Shown here: piece after piece, positions 38,462 to 46,743 of the stretch
Layout of the letters: each line of letters opens with the position of its first letter
How positions within the stretch are numbered: the first letter of the stretch is position 1
NCBI RefSeq assembly: GCF_902374955.1
Contig: NZ_CABKRX010000094.1
Coordinates: 186,001 to 250,000, forward strand
DNA length: 64,000 nt
Source: Bacillus massilioanorexius
Lineage (GTDB): Bacteria > Bacillota > Bacilli > Bacillales > DSM-1321
Reading direction: 5' to 3'
The notes under the pieces: model-generated
Told to the model about the DNA's origin: nothing
The model's input: only the letters and a program-made list of their open reading frames with translations
The model's database searches: none
Made by a program: the position numbers and the translations under genes

Positions 38462-38480
38462 GGGAAAAGGGTGATCGTCA

Positions 38481-40190
38481 TTGTTAGTAGAGCTTTCAAT
38501 AAAAAACTTTGCAATCATAGAAGAGTTAAATCTTTCTTTTACCAACGGTTTGACTGTTTTAACTGGAGAAACGGGTGCAGGTAAGAGTATTATTATTGAT
38601 GCGATAAACCTGTTAGCTGGTGGAAGAGGATCTTCTGAATTTGTAAGACATGGTGAAAGTAAGCTAGAGATTGAAGGAATGTTCTTAGTTCCAGATGATG
38701 ACCATCCCATTTATGAAAAAGCTCTACAGTTTGGTTTAGAGATTTGTGAAGGTGCAATCATTTTAAGACGAGATATTTCGCAAAATGGAAAAAGTGTCTG
38801 TCGTATAAATGGGAAATTGGTTACTATTAGTGTTCTGAGAGAAATCGGAAGAACGTTAATCGATGTACATGGACAGCACGAACATCAAGAATTAATGGAT
38901 TTTCATTTTCATTTGCCATTATTGGATCAATTTGGTGGTCAAGAGATCAGTTCTGCTTATGAAGAATATGAAGAAATTTATGGGAAATATAGCAGTGTTT
39001 TGAAACAATATAATAGTTTAAATCAAGATGAGAGACAAACTGTTCACCGTTTAGATTTTCTTACTTTTCAATATAACGAAATTCAAAAAGCTAATTTACA
39101 ATTAAACGAAGATGAAGAATTAGCAGAAGAAAAGAAACAAATCAATAACTTTGAAAAAATCTATGAAGGGTTACATACTTCTTATCAAGCTTTAAGAGGT
39201 GAGCAAAAGGCTCTTGATTGGTTGTCGATTGCAATGAATCAAATGGATGAACTATCTGAATTAGATTCTAATGCTAAATCATTAGCTGAAGCAATTTCAA
39301 ATAGTTATTATTTGTTAGAAGAGACATCACTTTCAATAAGAAATACATTTGAAATGTTAGAATATGATCCAGAAAGACTAAATATTATTGAAAATCGTTT
39401 AAATGAATTAAACACATTAAAAAGGAAATATGGTAAGACAATTGATGAAATATTAGCCTATTATGCTGATATTGAGGTGGAAATTGAAACTCTTCAAAAT
39501 AGAGAAACACATCTTTCTCAATTGGAAAAAGAATTAACTTCTCTAAAAGCTGATTTATTAGTAGAAGCAGTGAATTTGTCTAACATTAGGCAAAAATATG
39601 CTAAATTATTAACAGAAAATATTCATCAGGAGCTTAAAGAGCTCTATATGGAAAAAACAAAATTTGAAGTGGTTTTTCTTCAAAAGCCAAGTATGGATGC
39701 ACCATTACGGGATCAAGACATCGCTAGAAATGGTTTGGATGAAGTGGAGTTTTACATTAGTACCAATCCAGGAGAACCATTAAAACCATTGGCCAAAACA
39801 GCATCAGGTGGAGAACTTTCTCGTATAATGCTTGCGCTTAAGAATATCTTTTCGAAGCATAGTGGTATAACAAGCATCATTTTTGATGAGGTAGATACTG
39901 GAGTTAGTGGTAGAGTTGCACAAGCGATTGCTGAAAAAATTCATAAAGTATCAGTTGATTCACAAGTATTATGTATATCACATTTACCACAGGTTGCTGC
40001 AATGTCTGATACACATCTTTATATTGAGAAGAAAACGAAAGATGGTCGTACAAAGACAAGTGTACAATCGTTAGAATATAATGAGAAAATTAAAGAAATT
40101 GCTAGAATGATTTCTGGTGTTGAAATAACGGATGTTACGAAAAAACATGCAGAAGAATTATTACAACAAGCAGGTCAAGCAAAAATTTAA
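38481..40190 (+). CDS. recN: DNA repair protein RecN
   Basis: SMC-like ATPase acting early in double-strand break repair. It has 569 residues. The Walker A is LTGETGAGKSIIIDAINLL (about residue 28), a central coiled-coil region spans about 160-380, the ABC signature is KTASGGELSRIMLALK (about 440), and the Walker B is SIIFDEVDTGVSG. The start is TTG 38481. argR-recN-spoIVB-spo0A is the classical order. Confidence 0.97.
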   Translation: MLVELSIKNFAIIEELNLSFTNGLTVLTGETGAGKSIIIDAINLLAGGRGSSEFVRHGESKLEIEGMFLVPDDDHPIYEKALQFGLEICEGAIILRRDISQNGKSVCRINGKLVTISVLREIGRTLIDVHGQHEHQELMDFHFHLPLLDQFGGQEISSAYEEYEEIYGKYSSVLKQYNSLNQDERQTVHRLDFLTFQYNEIQKANLQLNEDEELAEEKKQINNFEKIYEGLHTSYQALRGEQKALDWLSIAMNQMDELSELDSNAKSLAEAISNSYYLLEETSLSIRNTFEMLEYDPERLNIIENRLNELNTLKRKYGKTIDEILAYYADIEVEIETLQNRETHLSQLEKELTSLKADLLVEAVNLSNIRQKYAKLLTENIHQELKELYMEKTKFEVVFLQKPSMDAPLRDQDIARNGLDEVEFYISTNPGEPLKPLAKTASGGELSRIMLALKNIFSKHSGITSIIFDEVDTGVSGRVAQAIAEKIHKVSVDSQVLCISHLPQVAAMSDTHLYIEKKTKDGRTKTSVQSLEYNEKIKEIARMISGVEITDVTKKHAEELLQQAGQAKI

Positions 40191-40203
40191 TTATCGGTAT
40201 GGA

Positions 40204-40239
40204 AAAAAGACTTACAAGCTTAGCTTGTAGGTCTTTTTT
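40204..40239 (+). terminator. Terminator after recN
   Basis: AAAAGACTTACAAGC pairs with GCTTGTAGGTCTTTT (one wobble), then T. The rest of 40240-40498 shows no gene, and no clear sigma-F/G promoter for spoIVB could be assigned. Confidence 0.93.
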
Positions 40240-40498
40240 GTACAAAAAAACTGAAAATATAAAAAATATGTTTAATTAGATGACACATGTCAAAAATAAG
40301 GATAGTTACAGAAAAAATGTTTAACGTTTCGTTGGCTATTGAGTTTTTATGATAAAGGAGCAACTTATACAAAATACTAATTGTACCCAAATTCGGTTTG
40401 CTTTTATTTGTTTAACCGGTTATAAATGCCCCTTTGAAAGGTAACATTAAACATGTAGCCATAAAGTATTATCAATTGAAACGAGGAGAGTGACATGA

Positions 40499-41791
40499 TT
40501 GAAGTTTATTTCCATAAAACATATATTAGGCGCAATTCTCCTTGTTTCGTTTATTAGTTTAGGTATATTTAAGCCTTATGCTTCTTTCTTTACAATTCCG
40601 AAAAAAATAACCCTTTTCGAAGGTCAGACATATGAAATTTCAAAATCTTTGCCAGTTACGGCATCTATAACAAAGGGAAAAACGGCAACCCTTTCCGAAA
40701 CAAAAGATACAATAAAAATCGATGGTGAATCCACTGGATCAAATCAGCTATTGTTGGATATAGCAGGGTTTCCTGTGAAAAAGGTCGATGTAGAGATAAT
40801 TGAAGATTTTAAAGTGGTGCCTGGTGGTCAATCAATTGGTGTGAAATTAAATACAGTAGGAGTGCTTGTAGTGGGGCATCATTTAATTGAAACAACAAGT
40901 GGTAAAAATTCACCAGGAGAAATAGCGGGCGTAAAAGTTGGAGATGTCATTACTGAAATTAATGGAAATGTTATTAAAAAGATGGCGGATGTAGCAGAGT
41001 ATGTCCAAAAGGCTGGGGAAAATAATCAACCGTTACAATTACAAATACAGCGTGAAAATAAAACAATTAACACCGAATTAACCCCTTTAAAAGATAAAAC
41101 TGAACAAATATATAAGCTTGGCTTGTATATTCGAGATTCAGCAGCAGGTATTGGAACAATGACCTTCTATCATCCAGAATCAAAAAAATATGGAGCATTA
41201 GGTCATGTTATTTCTGATGCTGACACAAGAAAACCAATTGTTGTTAAAGATGGTCAAGTCGTCTCCTCGACAGTCACCTCTATTGAAAAAGGAAGCAATG
41301 GTGACCCAGGTGAAAAATTGGCTAGATTTTCGGCAAATAAAGAAATAATAGGAAATATCAAGAGAAATAGTCCTTTCGGAATTTTTGGTTCATTAAAAAA
41401 ACAGGTTCCAAATGGAAATATGGATGATGCGATTCCCATTACGTTATCTCATCAAGTAAAAGAGGGACCTGCACAAATACTCACGGTCGTGGATGGAACA
41501 AAAGTAGAGAAATTTGATGTTGAGATTGTTAGTACAATACCGCAGAAATTCCCAGCCATAAAAGGGATGGTTATAAAAGTAACAGATCGTGAATTATTAA
41601 AGAAAACAGGTGGGATTGTTCAAGGAATGAGTGGCAGTCCAATTATTCAAGATGGAAAATTAATCGGTGCTGTTACACATGTTTTCGTAAATGATCCTAC
41701 AAGTGGATATGGCGTTCATATTGAGTGGATGCTACATGAAGCAGGTATTAACATTTATAAAAAATCTGAAGAACGCTTTCAAGCAAGTTAA
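40499..41791 (+). CDS. spoIVB: SpoIVB serine protease (stage IV sporulation)
   Basis: Forespore-made signalling protease that cleaves SpoIVFA to activate pro-sigma-K processing. It has 430 residues. An N-terminal membrane anchor (about 10-28) is followed by a PDZ domain (about 115-195, SPGEIAGVKVGDVITEINGN) and an S55-type peptidase domain with GHVISD (His) and GMSGSPIIQDGKL (nucleophile serine). The start is TTG 40499, as the nearby ATG at 40495 is out of frame. It stands directly upstream of spo0A, as in B. subtilis. Confidence 0.96.
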   Translation: MKFISIKHILGAILLVSFISLGIFKPYASFFTIPKKITLFEGQTYEISKSLPVTASITKGKTATLSETKDTIKIDGESTGSNQLLLDIAGFPVKKVDVEIIEDFKVVPGGQSIGVKLNTVGVLVVGHHLIETTSGKNSPGEIAGVKVGDVITEINGNVIKKMADVAEYVQKAGENNQPLQLQIQRENKTINTELTPLKDKTEQIYKLGLYIRDSAAGIGTMTFYHPESKKYGALGHVISDADTRKPIVVKDGQVVSSTVTSIEKGSNGDPGEKLARFSANKEIIGNIKRNSPFGIFGSLKKQVPNGNMDDAIPITLSHQVKEGPAQILTVVDGTKVEKFDVEIVSTIPQKFPAIKGMVIKVTDRELLKKTGGIVQGMSGSPIIQDGKLIGAVTHVFVNDPTSGYGVHIEWMLHEAGINIYKKSEERFQAS

Positions 41792-41820
41792 CAAGGCTGA
41801 TATTTCAGCCTTGTTTTTTT
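41791..41820 (+). terminator. Terminator after spoIVB
   Basis: ACAAGGCTGA pairs with TCAGCCTTGT around three bases, then T7. Confidence 0.95.
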
Positions 41821-42074
41821 GACTTGTGGATAGATTCAATGTACACCCTTGTGATTATAAGCCAATTCGTATAAAACGTAATTTTTTTTAGCTAGCTTGG
41901 ATTTTGCTCGTTGAGGATGATCAAGGCGTTTTTGGCTTTTGTTCATGGCCTTTGGAATAACTTGAAAAGTATTTACATCTTTTTGATTTAAAAAGTGACT
42001 ATTAAGGAAATAAAATGAGATATGTGGTATAGTGTAAAAATATAGAAAAGGAAAATTATATCAATACGCAGAAA

Positions 42075-42172
42075 ACGTCGAAAGAACATGGAAAATAGAG
42101 ATAAATATTATTTTTTTGCTGTTTGTCAATAATTTAAAAAATGGAAAAGGGTTTTTTTATATAATTGTCGAA
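42075..42172 (+). promoter_or_regulatory. spo0A control region with Spo0A boxes
   Basis: TGTCGAA at 42166-42172 is an exact 0A box, and ACGTCGAA at 42075-42082 is a one-base variant, both within 155 bases of the spo0A start. A vegetative-type -10 (GGTATAGT, about 42033-42040) lies further upstream. This fits autoregulated transcription from more than one promoter, as known for spo0A. The gap 41821-42226 shows no gene. Confidence 0.65.
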
Positions 42173-42226
42173 AACTTCATATTAGAGTGAATTAAGCAGT
42201 GCTATTGGATATGAGGAGGAAATCGG

Positions 42227-43024
42227 GTGAAGAAAGTCAAAGTATGTATTGTAGATGATAATCGAGAATTAGTTCGTCTATTAGACGATTATATTTCTGC
42301 ACAAGAAGATATGGAAGTAGTAGGTGTGGCGTATAACGGACAGGATTGTTTAAACTTACTTGAAAATGTTCATCCAGATATATTATTACTAGATATTATC
42401 ATGCCGCATATAGATGGACTTGCTGTCTTAGAAAAAGTCCGAGATAGTCGAAGAAGTCATACACCAAATGTTATTATGTTGACTGCATTTGGTCAGGAGG
42501 ATGTAACGAAAAAGGCAGTAGAGCTCGGTGCGAGCTATTTTATTTTAAAACCATTTGATATGGAACAGCTTGCCATTACAATTCGTCAATTTAGTGGCAA
42601 TATTGCAACGAAAACTGGAATTAAAACTCCTATCCAAAACAATTATCGTAGTTCATTTGAAAGTAAACCAAGAAATTTGGATGCAAGTATAACAAGTATT
42701 ATTCATGAAATTGGAGTTCCTGCTCATATAAAAGGATATCTTTATTTAAGAGAAGCTATTTCTATGGTATATAATGATATCGAATTATTGGGTTCTATAA
42801 CCAAAGTGTTATACCCAGATATTGCAAAGAAATTTAATACGACAGCTAGCCGTGTTGAAAGAGCGATTCGTCATGCAATAGAGGTTGCTTGGAGCCGAGG
42901 TAATATAGAATCCATTTCTTCGTTATTCGGTTACACCGTATCCATGTCTAAAGCCAAACCTACTAACTCAGAGTTCATCGCGATGGTCGCAGATAAGCTT
43001 CGATTAGAACATAAAGCTTCTTGA
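42227..43024 (+). CDS. spo0A: Sporulation master regulator Spo0A
   Basis: Response regulator that commits the cell to sporulation. It has 265 residues. The receiver domain has D10, D11, the phosphorylation site D56 (DILLLDIIMP) and K in ILKPFD. The C-terminal DNA-binding domain runs from about 145 to the end, with TTASRVERAIRHAIEVAW. The start is GTG 42227 with AGGAGG upstream. The last 31 residues (235-265, GYTVSMSKAKPTNSEFIAM onward) and the stop lie inside the left attachment repeat of a mobile element, so the protein is intact although the locus is occupied. The natural terminator is now 16.4 kb away. Confidence 0.97.
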   Translation: MKKVKVCIVDDNRELVRLLDDYISAQEDMEVVGVAYNGQDCLNLLENVHPDILLLDIIMPHIDGLAVLEKVRDSRRSHTPNVIMLTAFGQEDVTKKAVELGASYFILKPFDMEQLAITIRQFSGNIATKTGIKTPIQNNYRSSFESKPRNLDASITSIIHEIGVPAHIKGYLYLREAISMVYNDIELLGSITKVLYPDIAKKFNTTASRVERAIRHAIEVAWSRGNIESISSLFGYTVSMSKAKPTNSEFIAMVADKLRLEHKAS

Positions 43025-43034
43025 AAGAGTTAGG
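42928..43034 (+). repeat. attL: left copy of the 107-bp attachment repeat
   Basis: Identical to 59317-59423. It covers spo0A codons 235-265, the stop codon and 10 further bases. Left of it the host sequence reads TTATT; right of it GGCGTAGG begins the element. The true crossover core is presumably a short segment within these 107 bases. Confidence 0.95.
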
Positions 43035-43063
43035 GGCGTAGGTTTGACGGGAATTTTTACGTC

Positions 43064-43149
43064 AAGACAACAGTCACTCAATACCGATAAATATACATTG
43101 CATACCGACTAATCACCGGATTATGTAGCGATAAACTGCGTCTTTCTTT
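43064..43149 (+). other. Left-end candidate integrase arm sites
   Basis: AAGACAACAGTCACTCA (43064-43080) recurs as AAGACAACTATCACTCA at 59220-59236 in direct orientation. TAAACTGCGTCTTTCTTT (43132-43149) recurs inverted as AAAGAAAGCGCAGTTTA at 59265-59281. A TTGACG/CGTCAA inverted repeat (43044-43065) also lies here. Matching motifs just inside both ends suit arm-type sites of a tyrosine recombinase. Confidence 0.6.
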
Positions 43150-43174
43150 TCATTAGAAAAGGGAGGCGTTTTTT

Positions 43175-44152
43175 ATGTTCAATGAGTTACACTTTCAAAT
43201 TGATAATTTTATGAACTACTGCGATTCAAAAGGCTTGAGACGTAAAACAAAAGCGTCATACGAACAAGCTCTCCGTTTATTTACTATGTATTTAAAAGAT
43301 ACATACTCCATTGATACTCCGAATGAAATAAAGACCGCACATATTCGCGCCTACATAAGTTACCTTCGCCAAAGAGGTAAATATACCGTAGTAGCTGTTG
43401 CTGAGACTAAAAATATCAATTTTCCCGATTCTCGTACAGACAGGAATAAACCAATTAGTGACTCTACAATCGCAAACTATATGCGCAATATTAAAGTGTT
43501 TTTCAATTTTTTAATTGAAGAAGGCGAAATTAAAGAAAATCCAATGAAAAAAGTTCCGACTATAAAACCTCAGCGGAAGCAGAAAAAGTTAATGACACCT
43601 AAAGAAATCAAAGATTTAATGCAAGCTTTTGACATTACCACTTTTCATGGGTATAGAAATTGGTTGATAACACGGGTTATGCTCGACACCGGTATTCGAA
43701 TTGGTGAATGCCTTAATTTAATACCGGAGAATATTGATTTTAAGGAACGATCCATCTTAATTGTTAATCCGAAGAATCGTCGAGATAGATATGCATTCTT
43801 TTCTGCGAAATTAGCTTTAGATTTAAAACGTTGGTTAGAATACCGGGATAGGTTTAGCGATAGTGAGTATTTATTCCCTACAACGAGAGGTACACAGTTA
43901 GATTCGAATGTATTTGAAAAATCTTTAAAAGGAGCAGGAACAAAGGCAGGTATTACGAGTATTCAATCACATCAATTACGAAATAATTTTGCGAAATATT
44001 ACCTTCTAAATGGTGGAGATTTTGTTACTTTGAGTAGAATATTGGGCCATAGTAGTCCAGACGTTACGATGAAAGCTTATCTTGATTTTCAAAACAATGA
44101 GGTTGCTAAGAAGTATCAGAAGCATTCGCCGTTTAATCATTTCGACTTTTAA
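43175..44152 (+). CDS. int: Tyrosine-family integrase
   Basis: A 325-residue site-specific recombinase expected to integrate and excise the element at spo0A. It has an N-terminal SAM-like core-binding domain (about 5-125, with an inserted loop at 70-95) and a catalytic domain with R175 (DTGIRIGE), K near 200, H266-x-x-R269 (SHQLRN), H292 (LGHSS) and nucleophile Y302. There is no separate N-terminal arm-binding domain, so it is XerC/D-sized. ATG 43175 follows GGGAGG. It sits 150 bases after spo0A, same strand, with no terminator visible between. Confidence 0.95.
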   Translation: MFNELHFQIDNFMNYCDSKGLRRKTKASYEQALRLFTMYLKDTYSIDTPNEIKTAHIRAYISYLRQRGKYTVVAVAETKNINFPDSRTDRNKPISDSTIANYMRNIKVFFNFLIEEGEIKENPMKKVPTIKPQRKQKKLMTPKEIKDLMQAFDITTFHGYRNWLITRVMLDTGIRIGECLNLIPENIDFKERSILIVNPKNRRDRYAFFSAKLALDLKRWLEYRDRFSDSEYLFPTTRGTQLDSNVFEKSLKGAGTKAGITSIQSHQLRNNFAKYYLLNGGDFVTLSRILGHSSPDVTMKAYLDFQNNEVAKKYQKHSPFNHFDF

Positions 44153-44821
44153 TTTGCCTATAAAAATAAAAGTGGCGCAAGCTGTTCCCGCAGCCTACGC
44201 CGATACACACAAACATTATAAAATTGAATAGGAGTATACCTAACAATCCCCTTCATTATAAAATTTTTTAAAATAGAAATCAAGGGGTCTAGTTTCGTAT
44301 TGTCTTTTTTAGGTAAATCCCTTGTGAGCAGCCGTTTAAGCACAAGTAAATAAATTACGTCAGGTATTGATCCAGCCGATGCAGTAAGTGGATATAGGTA
44401 ACGAATAAGCATTTCCCTATTTATGCTTGTTACTGAATGGTGCGAACGACCACTAACGGTTCGGTGGGAAAGTTTGAGGTTGATATACCTGCAAGATAAA
44501 CCACAAGTAGCCAGCGTTATTGCTGCGCGAAACTGTCATGGGCGGACTTTTGGCAGTAGGTTTATTGAGAAGAATAATCTCGCAACAAATAGGGTGCTAC
44601 GAATACGGATACCATAGGTCGATATACAAAAGTACAGTTGCTTGTCTATGTTCATTCAATATTATTTTTATCGCTTGAATATAGGCAACAACTTTGTCCA
44701 AAGCCGTTTTCCATGATCTCAACCAAAAGTAAAAGGCGCAGCATAGCTCGTCAACATATTTTCGCTTATATCCCGAAAAAATCATCCGGTACACTTTCTC
44801 CTAATTCCTTCAACGCCTTTT
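44153..44821. other. Poorly coding, possibly eroded region of the element
   Basis: There are 669 bases with no convincing gene. Short frames exist (minus strand 44158-44412, 84 codons, MLIRYLYPLTASAGSIPDVI; minus strand 44597-44794, 65 codons; plus 44638-44910), but none has a good ribosome-binding site. A hairpin, GTAAC...AAGCAT / ATGCTT...GTTAC, is at 44398-44433. It may be a decayed gene or a structured control region. Confidence 0.5.
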
Positions 44822-45115
44822 TTGATTCGATTAATAGTTTCAAATTTTGGCGACCCAACTTTCGCAGCAGCAGGTGCGGTAAATGGTGTCATAACACAAA
44901 AGGTCGTTAATGCGTTTGATCCGTTAATTCAATTAGTGCAAGCGCTCAGCTATCCCGTGGCAATGGTGTGTATGTTGCTTGGCGGAATCCAGGTAATGAT
45001 CGGACATAGTGAGCGCGGGCTATCGGCAATACAGAAGGCCGGCGGCGGGTTCGTGCTAGTTCAGCTATTACCTACCTTGTTAGACTTATTGGTACAAATA
45101 ACTAAATCGCTTTAA
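44822..45115 (+). CDS. Small two-helix membrane protein, VirB2/TrbC- or holin-like in form; 5' end uncertain
   Basis: Up to 97 residues. The reliable part starts FGDPTFAAAGAVNGV and contains two hydrophobic helices: ALSYPVAMVCMLLGGIQVMI and a glycine-rich second one, GGGFVLVQLLPTLLDLLV. The layout recalls VirB2/TrbC-type small pilin-like proteins and some holins. No ribosome-binding site fits the TTG at 44822, and the frame is open well upstream, so the true 5' end may be lost in the eroded region. A good terminator follows directly. Function is not established. Confidence 0.55.
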   Translation: MIRLIVSNFGDPTFAAAGAVNGVITQKVVNAFDPLIQLVQALSYPVAMVCMLLGGIQVMIGHSERGLSAIQKAGGGFVLVQLLPTLLDLLVQITKSL

Positions 45116-45122
45116 ACAAAAA

Positions 45123-45152
45123 AGGCGCCGTTATTGGTCGCCTTCTTTCTTT
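45123..45152. terminator. Bidirectional terminator in the element
   Basis: GGCG...CGCC hairpin (AAGGCGCC...GGTCGCCTT) flanked by A and T runs, between the converging small membrane gene and repressor gene. Confidence 0.8.
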
Positions 45153-45397
45153 TCGATGAATTCAACTATATCTACTATATTGCAGTTTAGATATTCGCAA
45201 ATTAAAGCTATTATATCTAACGCAACAAACTCGTTATTCCCCATTTTCGCTAAAGTTGATGAGGAGATTCCTAAATCTCTTTTGAGGTCAGCTTTAGTCT
45301 TATCCTTCTTAATTAATGTAATTTCCATCGGTTTAAATGAGGGTATTAAATATTCCGGCTTTCTTCTTTTTAGTTTTTTCTTTTTGTTATCTTCCAC
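45131..45397 (-). CDS. Cro/CI-type (XRE) repressor candidate
   Basis: An 88-residue protein with a basic N-terminus and an XRE-like helix-turn-helix (LKRDLGISSSTLAKM, about residues 44-58). GTG 45397 is chosen because GAGGTG precedes it; an ATG at 45427 overlaps what looks like its own -10 (TATAAT, 45426-45431, minus strand). It is transcribed away from the early genes and next to paired operators, the layout of a lysogeny-type repressor. It is probably the switch controlling 45580 onward. Confidence 0.78.
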   Translation of the reverse strand: MEDNKKKKLKRRKPEYLIPSFKPMEITLIKKDKTKADLKRDLGISSSTLAKMGNNEFVALDIIALICEYLNCNIVDIVEFIEKKEGDQ

Positions 45398-45439
45398 TCT
45401 GTTCACCTCGGCTAGCTTTTTTATCATTATAACACAAAT

Positions 45440-45512
45440 TCAAACTATAGATTCGAAAAATCAAACTTTTCTTTCGAAATGTGTTGACATCGATTCGTTA
45501 TAAAGTTAATAT
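45440..45512 (+). promoter_or_regulatory. Divergent control region: two 19-bp operators and sigma-A promoter
   Basis: Two direct repeats of the form TCAAACTWTWSWTTCGAAA lie at 45440-45458 and 45461-45479, spaced 21 bases (two helical turns). Immediately after comes a strong promoter, TTGACA (45484-45489), 17 bases, TAATAT (45507-45512). On the other strand the repeats lie upstream of the repressor's -10. Additional half-like sites (AGGTTTGA, about 45523) follow downstream. Confidence 0.8.
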
Positions 45513-45579
45513 AATAAACAAGAGGTTTGATAAAGCGAACCAAAGGTTTTCAAAATGAAATTAATTGGAGGGAATTAGT

Positions 45580-45969
45580 GTGAAAAAAGAAGAAGTATTA
45601 GTGGCTTATATCTATGAGGGTAAAGTTAAACAATGTGAAATTGAAAGAGGTATAGTGTTAAGTAAGGATAGAGTATTTGTTGACGGTGAGTCAGGACCTT
45701 CAGTATATGCGTATAGTCGAGTGCCGGGTTCGAATTTGGTCACAGTTAACTTAGACAACGGTTATACGGACTACTTGCGAAGAGATTACAGTTTGATCGA
45801 CATTATCTTGGGGATTAACCGTAAACCTATTGCTAAGCATATAGCATACTACAAAAAGAAAGTGGCAGCAGATAAAGGTAAAATGACTCAATCGAGACAA
45901 AATCGTCTCTTTAAGTATAAATTGGCGCTCCGAGAACATTTAACAGAAATGGAGTGGTCACTATGTTAA
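45580..45969 (+). CDS. Unknown early protein of the element
   Basis: A 129-residue soluble protein with a beta-rich N-terminal half and a basic helical C-terminal half (ADKGKMTQSRQNRLFKYKLA). The start is GTG 45580 with GGAGGG 7 bases upstream. It is the first gene behind the strong repressible promoter, so probably made on induction. I do not recognise the family. Confidence 0.75.
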   Translation: MKKEEVLVAYIYEGKVKQCEIERGIVLSKDRVFVDGESGPSVYAYSRVPGSNLVTVNLDNGYTDYLRRDYSLIDIILGINRKPIAKHIAYYKKKVAADKGKMTQSRQNRLFKYKLALREHLTEMEWSLC

Positions 45970-46208
45970 TTTGGTTCAATGCAGATGGCACTACGGCAAA
46001 TGTGCAAGTGAAGTTTGTTAAAACGATTGTAGGTTGGTTCAATGTTTATCATATCGCAAGTGGTAAAGTCGTTAATTTGTCGCCAGAAATATTCGGCAAG
46101 TATTTTGGCGGAGTAGACAAGCGTGTAAAGATGGGATGCGCAGAGCTGAGCGAGAAAGATGCGGTTAAATTGTTCGGAAAAATCGCAAAAATTGTGCAAC
46201 CGGCATAA
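45963..46208 (+). CDS. Unknown small protein
   Basis: An 81-residue protein starting MLIWFNADGTTANVQVKFVK. The start ATG overlaps the end of the preceding gene by seven bases, suggesting coupled translation. It carries a positively charged C-terminal helix. No family was recognised. Confidence 0.7.
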   Translation: MLIWFNADGTTANVQVKFVKTIVGWFNVYHIASGKVVNLSPEIFGKYFGGVDKRVKMGCAELSEKDAVKLFGKIAKIVQPA

Positions 46209-46249
46209 AAAAGCCTATCCGAAAATGCACGGCAATGCATTGGATAGGC
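46206..46249 (-). terminator. Hairpin with a U-run on the minus strand
   Basis: GCCTATCC and GGATAGGC (46213-46249) enclose a second pair, TGCA...TGCA. The T-run (TTTTTT) is only on the minus strand side, so it terminates leftward transcripts, although no leftward gene lies to its right up to 56 kb. Confidence 0.6.
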
Positions 46250-46395
46250 ACAGCGAAAACTATTGTTTAGTTAAATGTAACATGTACAAGCCTGGCAGCG
46301 CAAGTATAAATAAAAAGGCATTATGTCGCACCAATTGAACGGATAAATACACGTCATTCGTTGCCATTAGGCGGGGCAATGAGTGGCGATAATAT

Positions 46396-46428
46396 AAGAT
46401 GATCGCTGCAACGGTCGTCTTTTTATTT
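46396..46428 (+). terminator. Terminator-like hairpin
   Basis: AAGATGATCG pairs with CGGTCGTCTT (two G-U pairs) around CTGCAA, then TTTTATTTT. It could end the early transcript before the tandem-repeat block. Confidence 0.65.
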
Positions 46429-46461
46429 TGCGATAAATTGTTCGAAATTAAATCGGCTGGC

Positions 46462-46700
46462 GTAAGTAAGGATGTAAAGCAGGAAAGTTTTGCGAAAAAG
46501 TGCGCGACTTTGTAAATTGAATCGGCAAATATTGTGTAGGACGAAAAAGTTTCGTAAAAAGTGCGCGAGGTTGCTTTTCAAAACGTCCTATAAAGTAAGG
46601 GGCGATAAAAAGTTTCGCAGAAAGTGCGCGGAGTTGTTAGTGACCGCCTATTATATTGTGTAGGTTGCGAAAGAAGTAAAGTTATTTTCAAACGCAGGCA
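46462..46700 (+). repeat. Tandem imperfect ~62-bp repeats (iteron- or operator-like)
   Basis: Three clear copies of an AAAGTTT...GTGCGCG block start at 46484, 46546 and 46609, spaced 62 and 63 bases. ATTGTGTAGG recurs at 46531 and 46655 (124 bases apart, two periods), with AAGTAAGG variants at the intermediate positions. Together they make about four units just upstream of the gene at 46744. This could be a replication origin, a partition site, or a multi-operator control region. The surrounding gap is 46209-46743. Confidence 0.75.
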
Positions 46701-46743
46701 ACTGCGAAAAATAAAATTATGCGAAAAAAGGGAGAGATTATTT

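Noticed and set aside
44423..44617. A 64-codon plus-strand frame in the element
   Set aside because: No ribosome-binding site, no recognisable motif, overlaps other weak frames.
46462..46700. CRISPR array
   Set aside because: Repeats are imperfect, the units merge without uniform spacers, and no cas genes are present.
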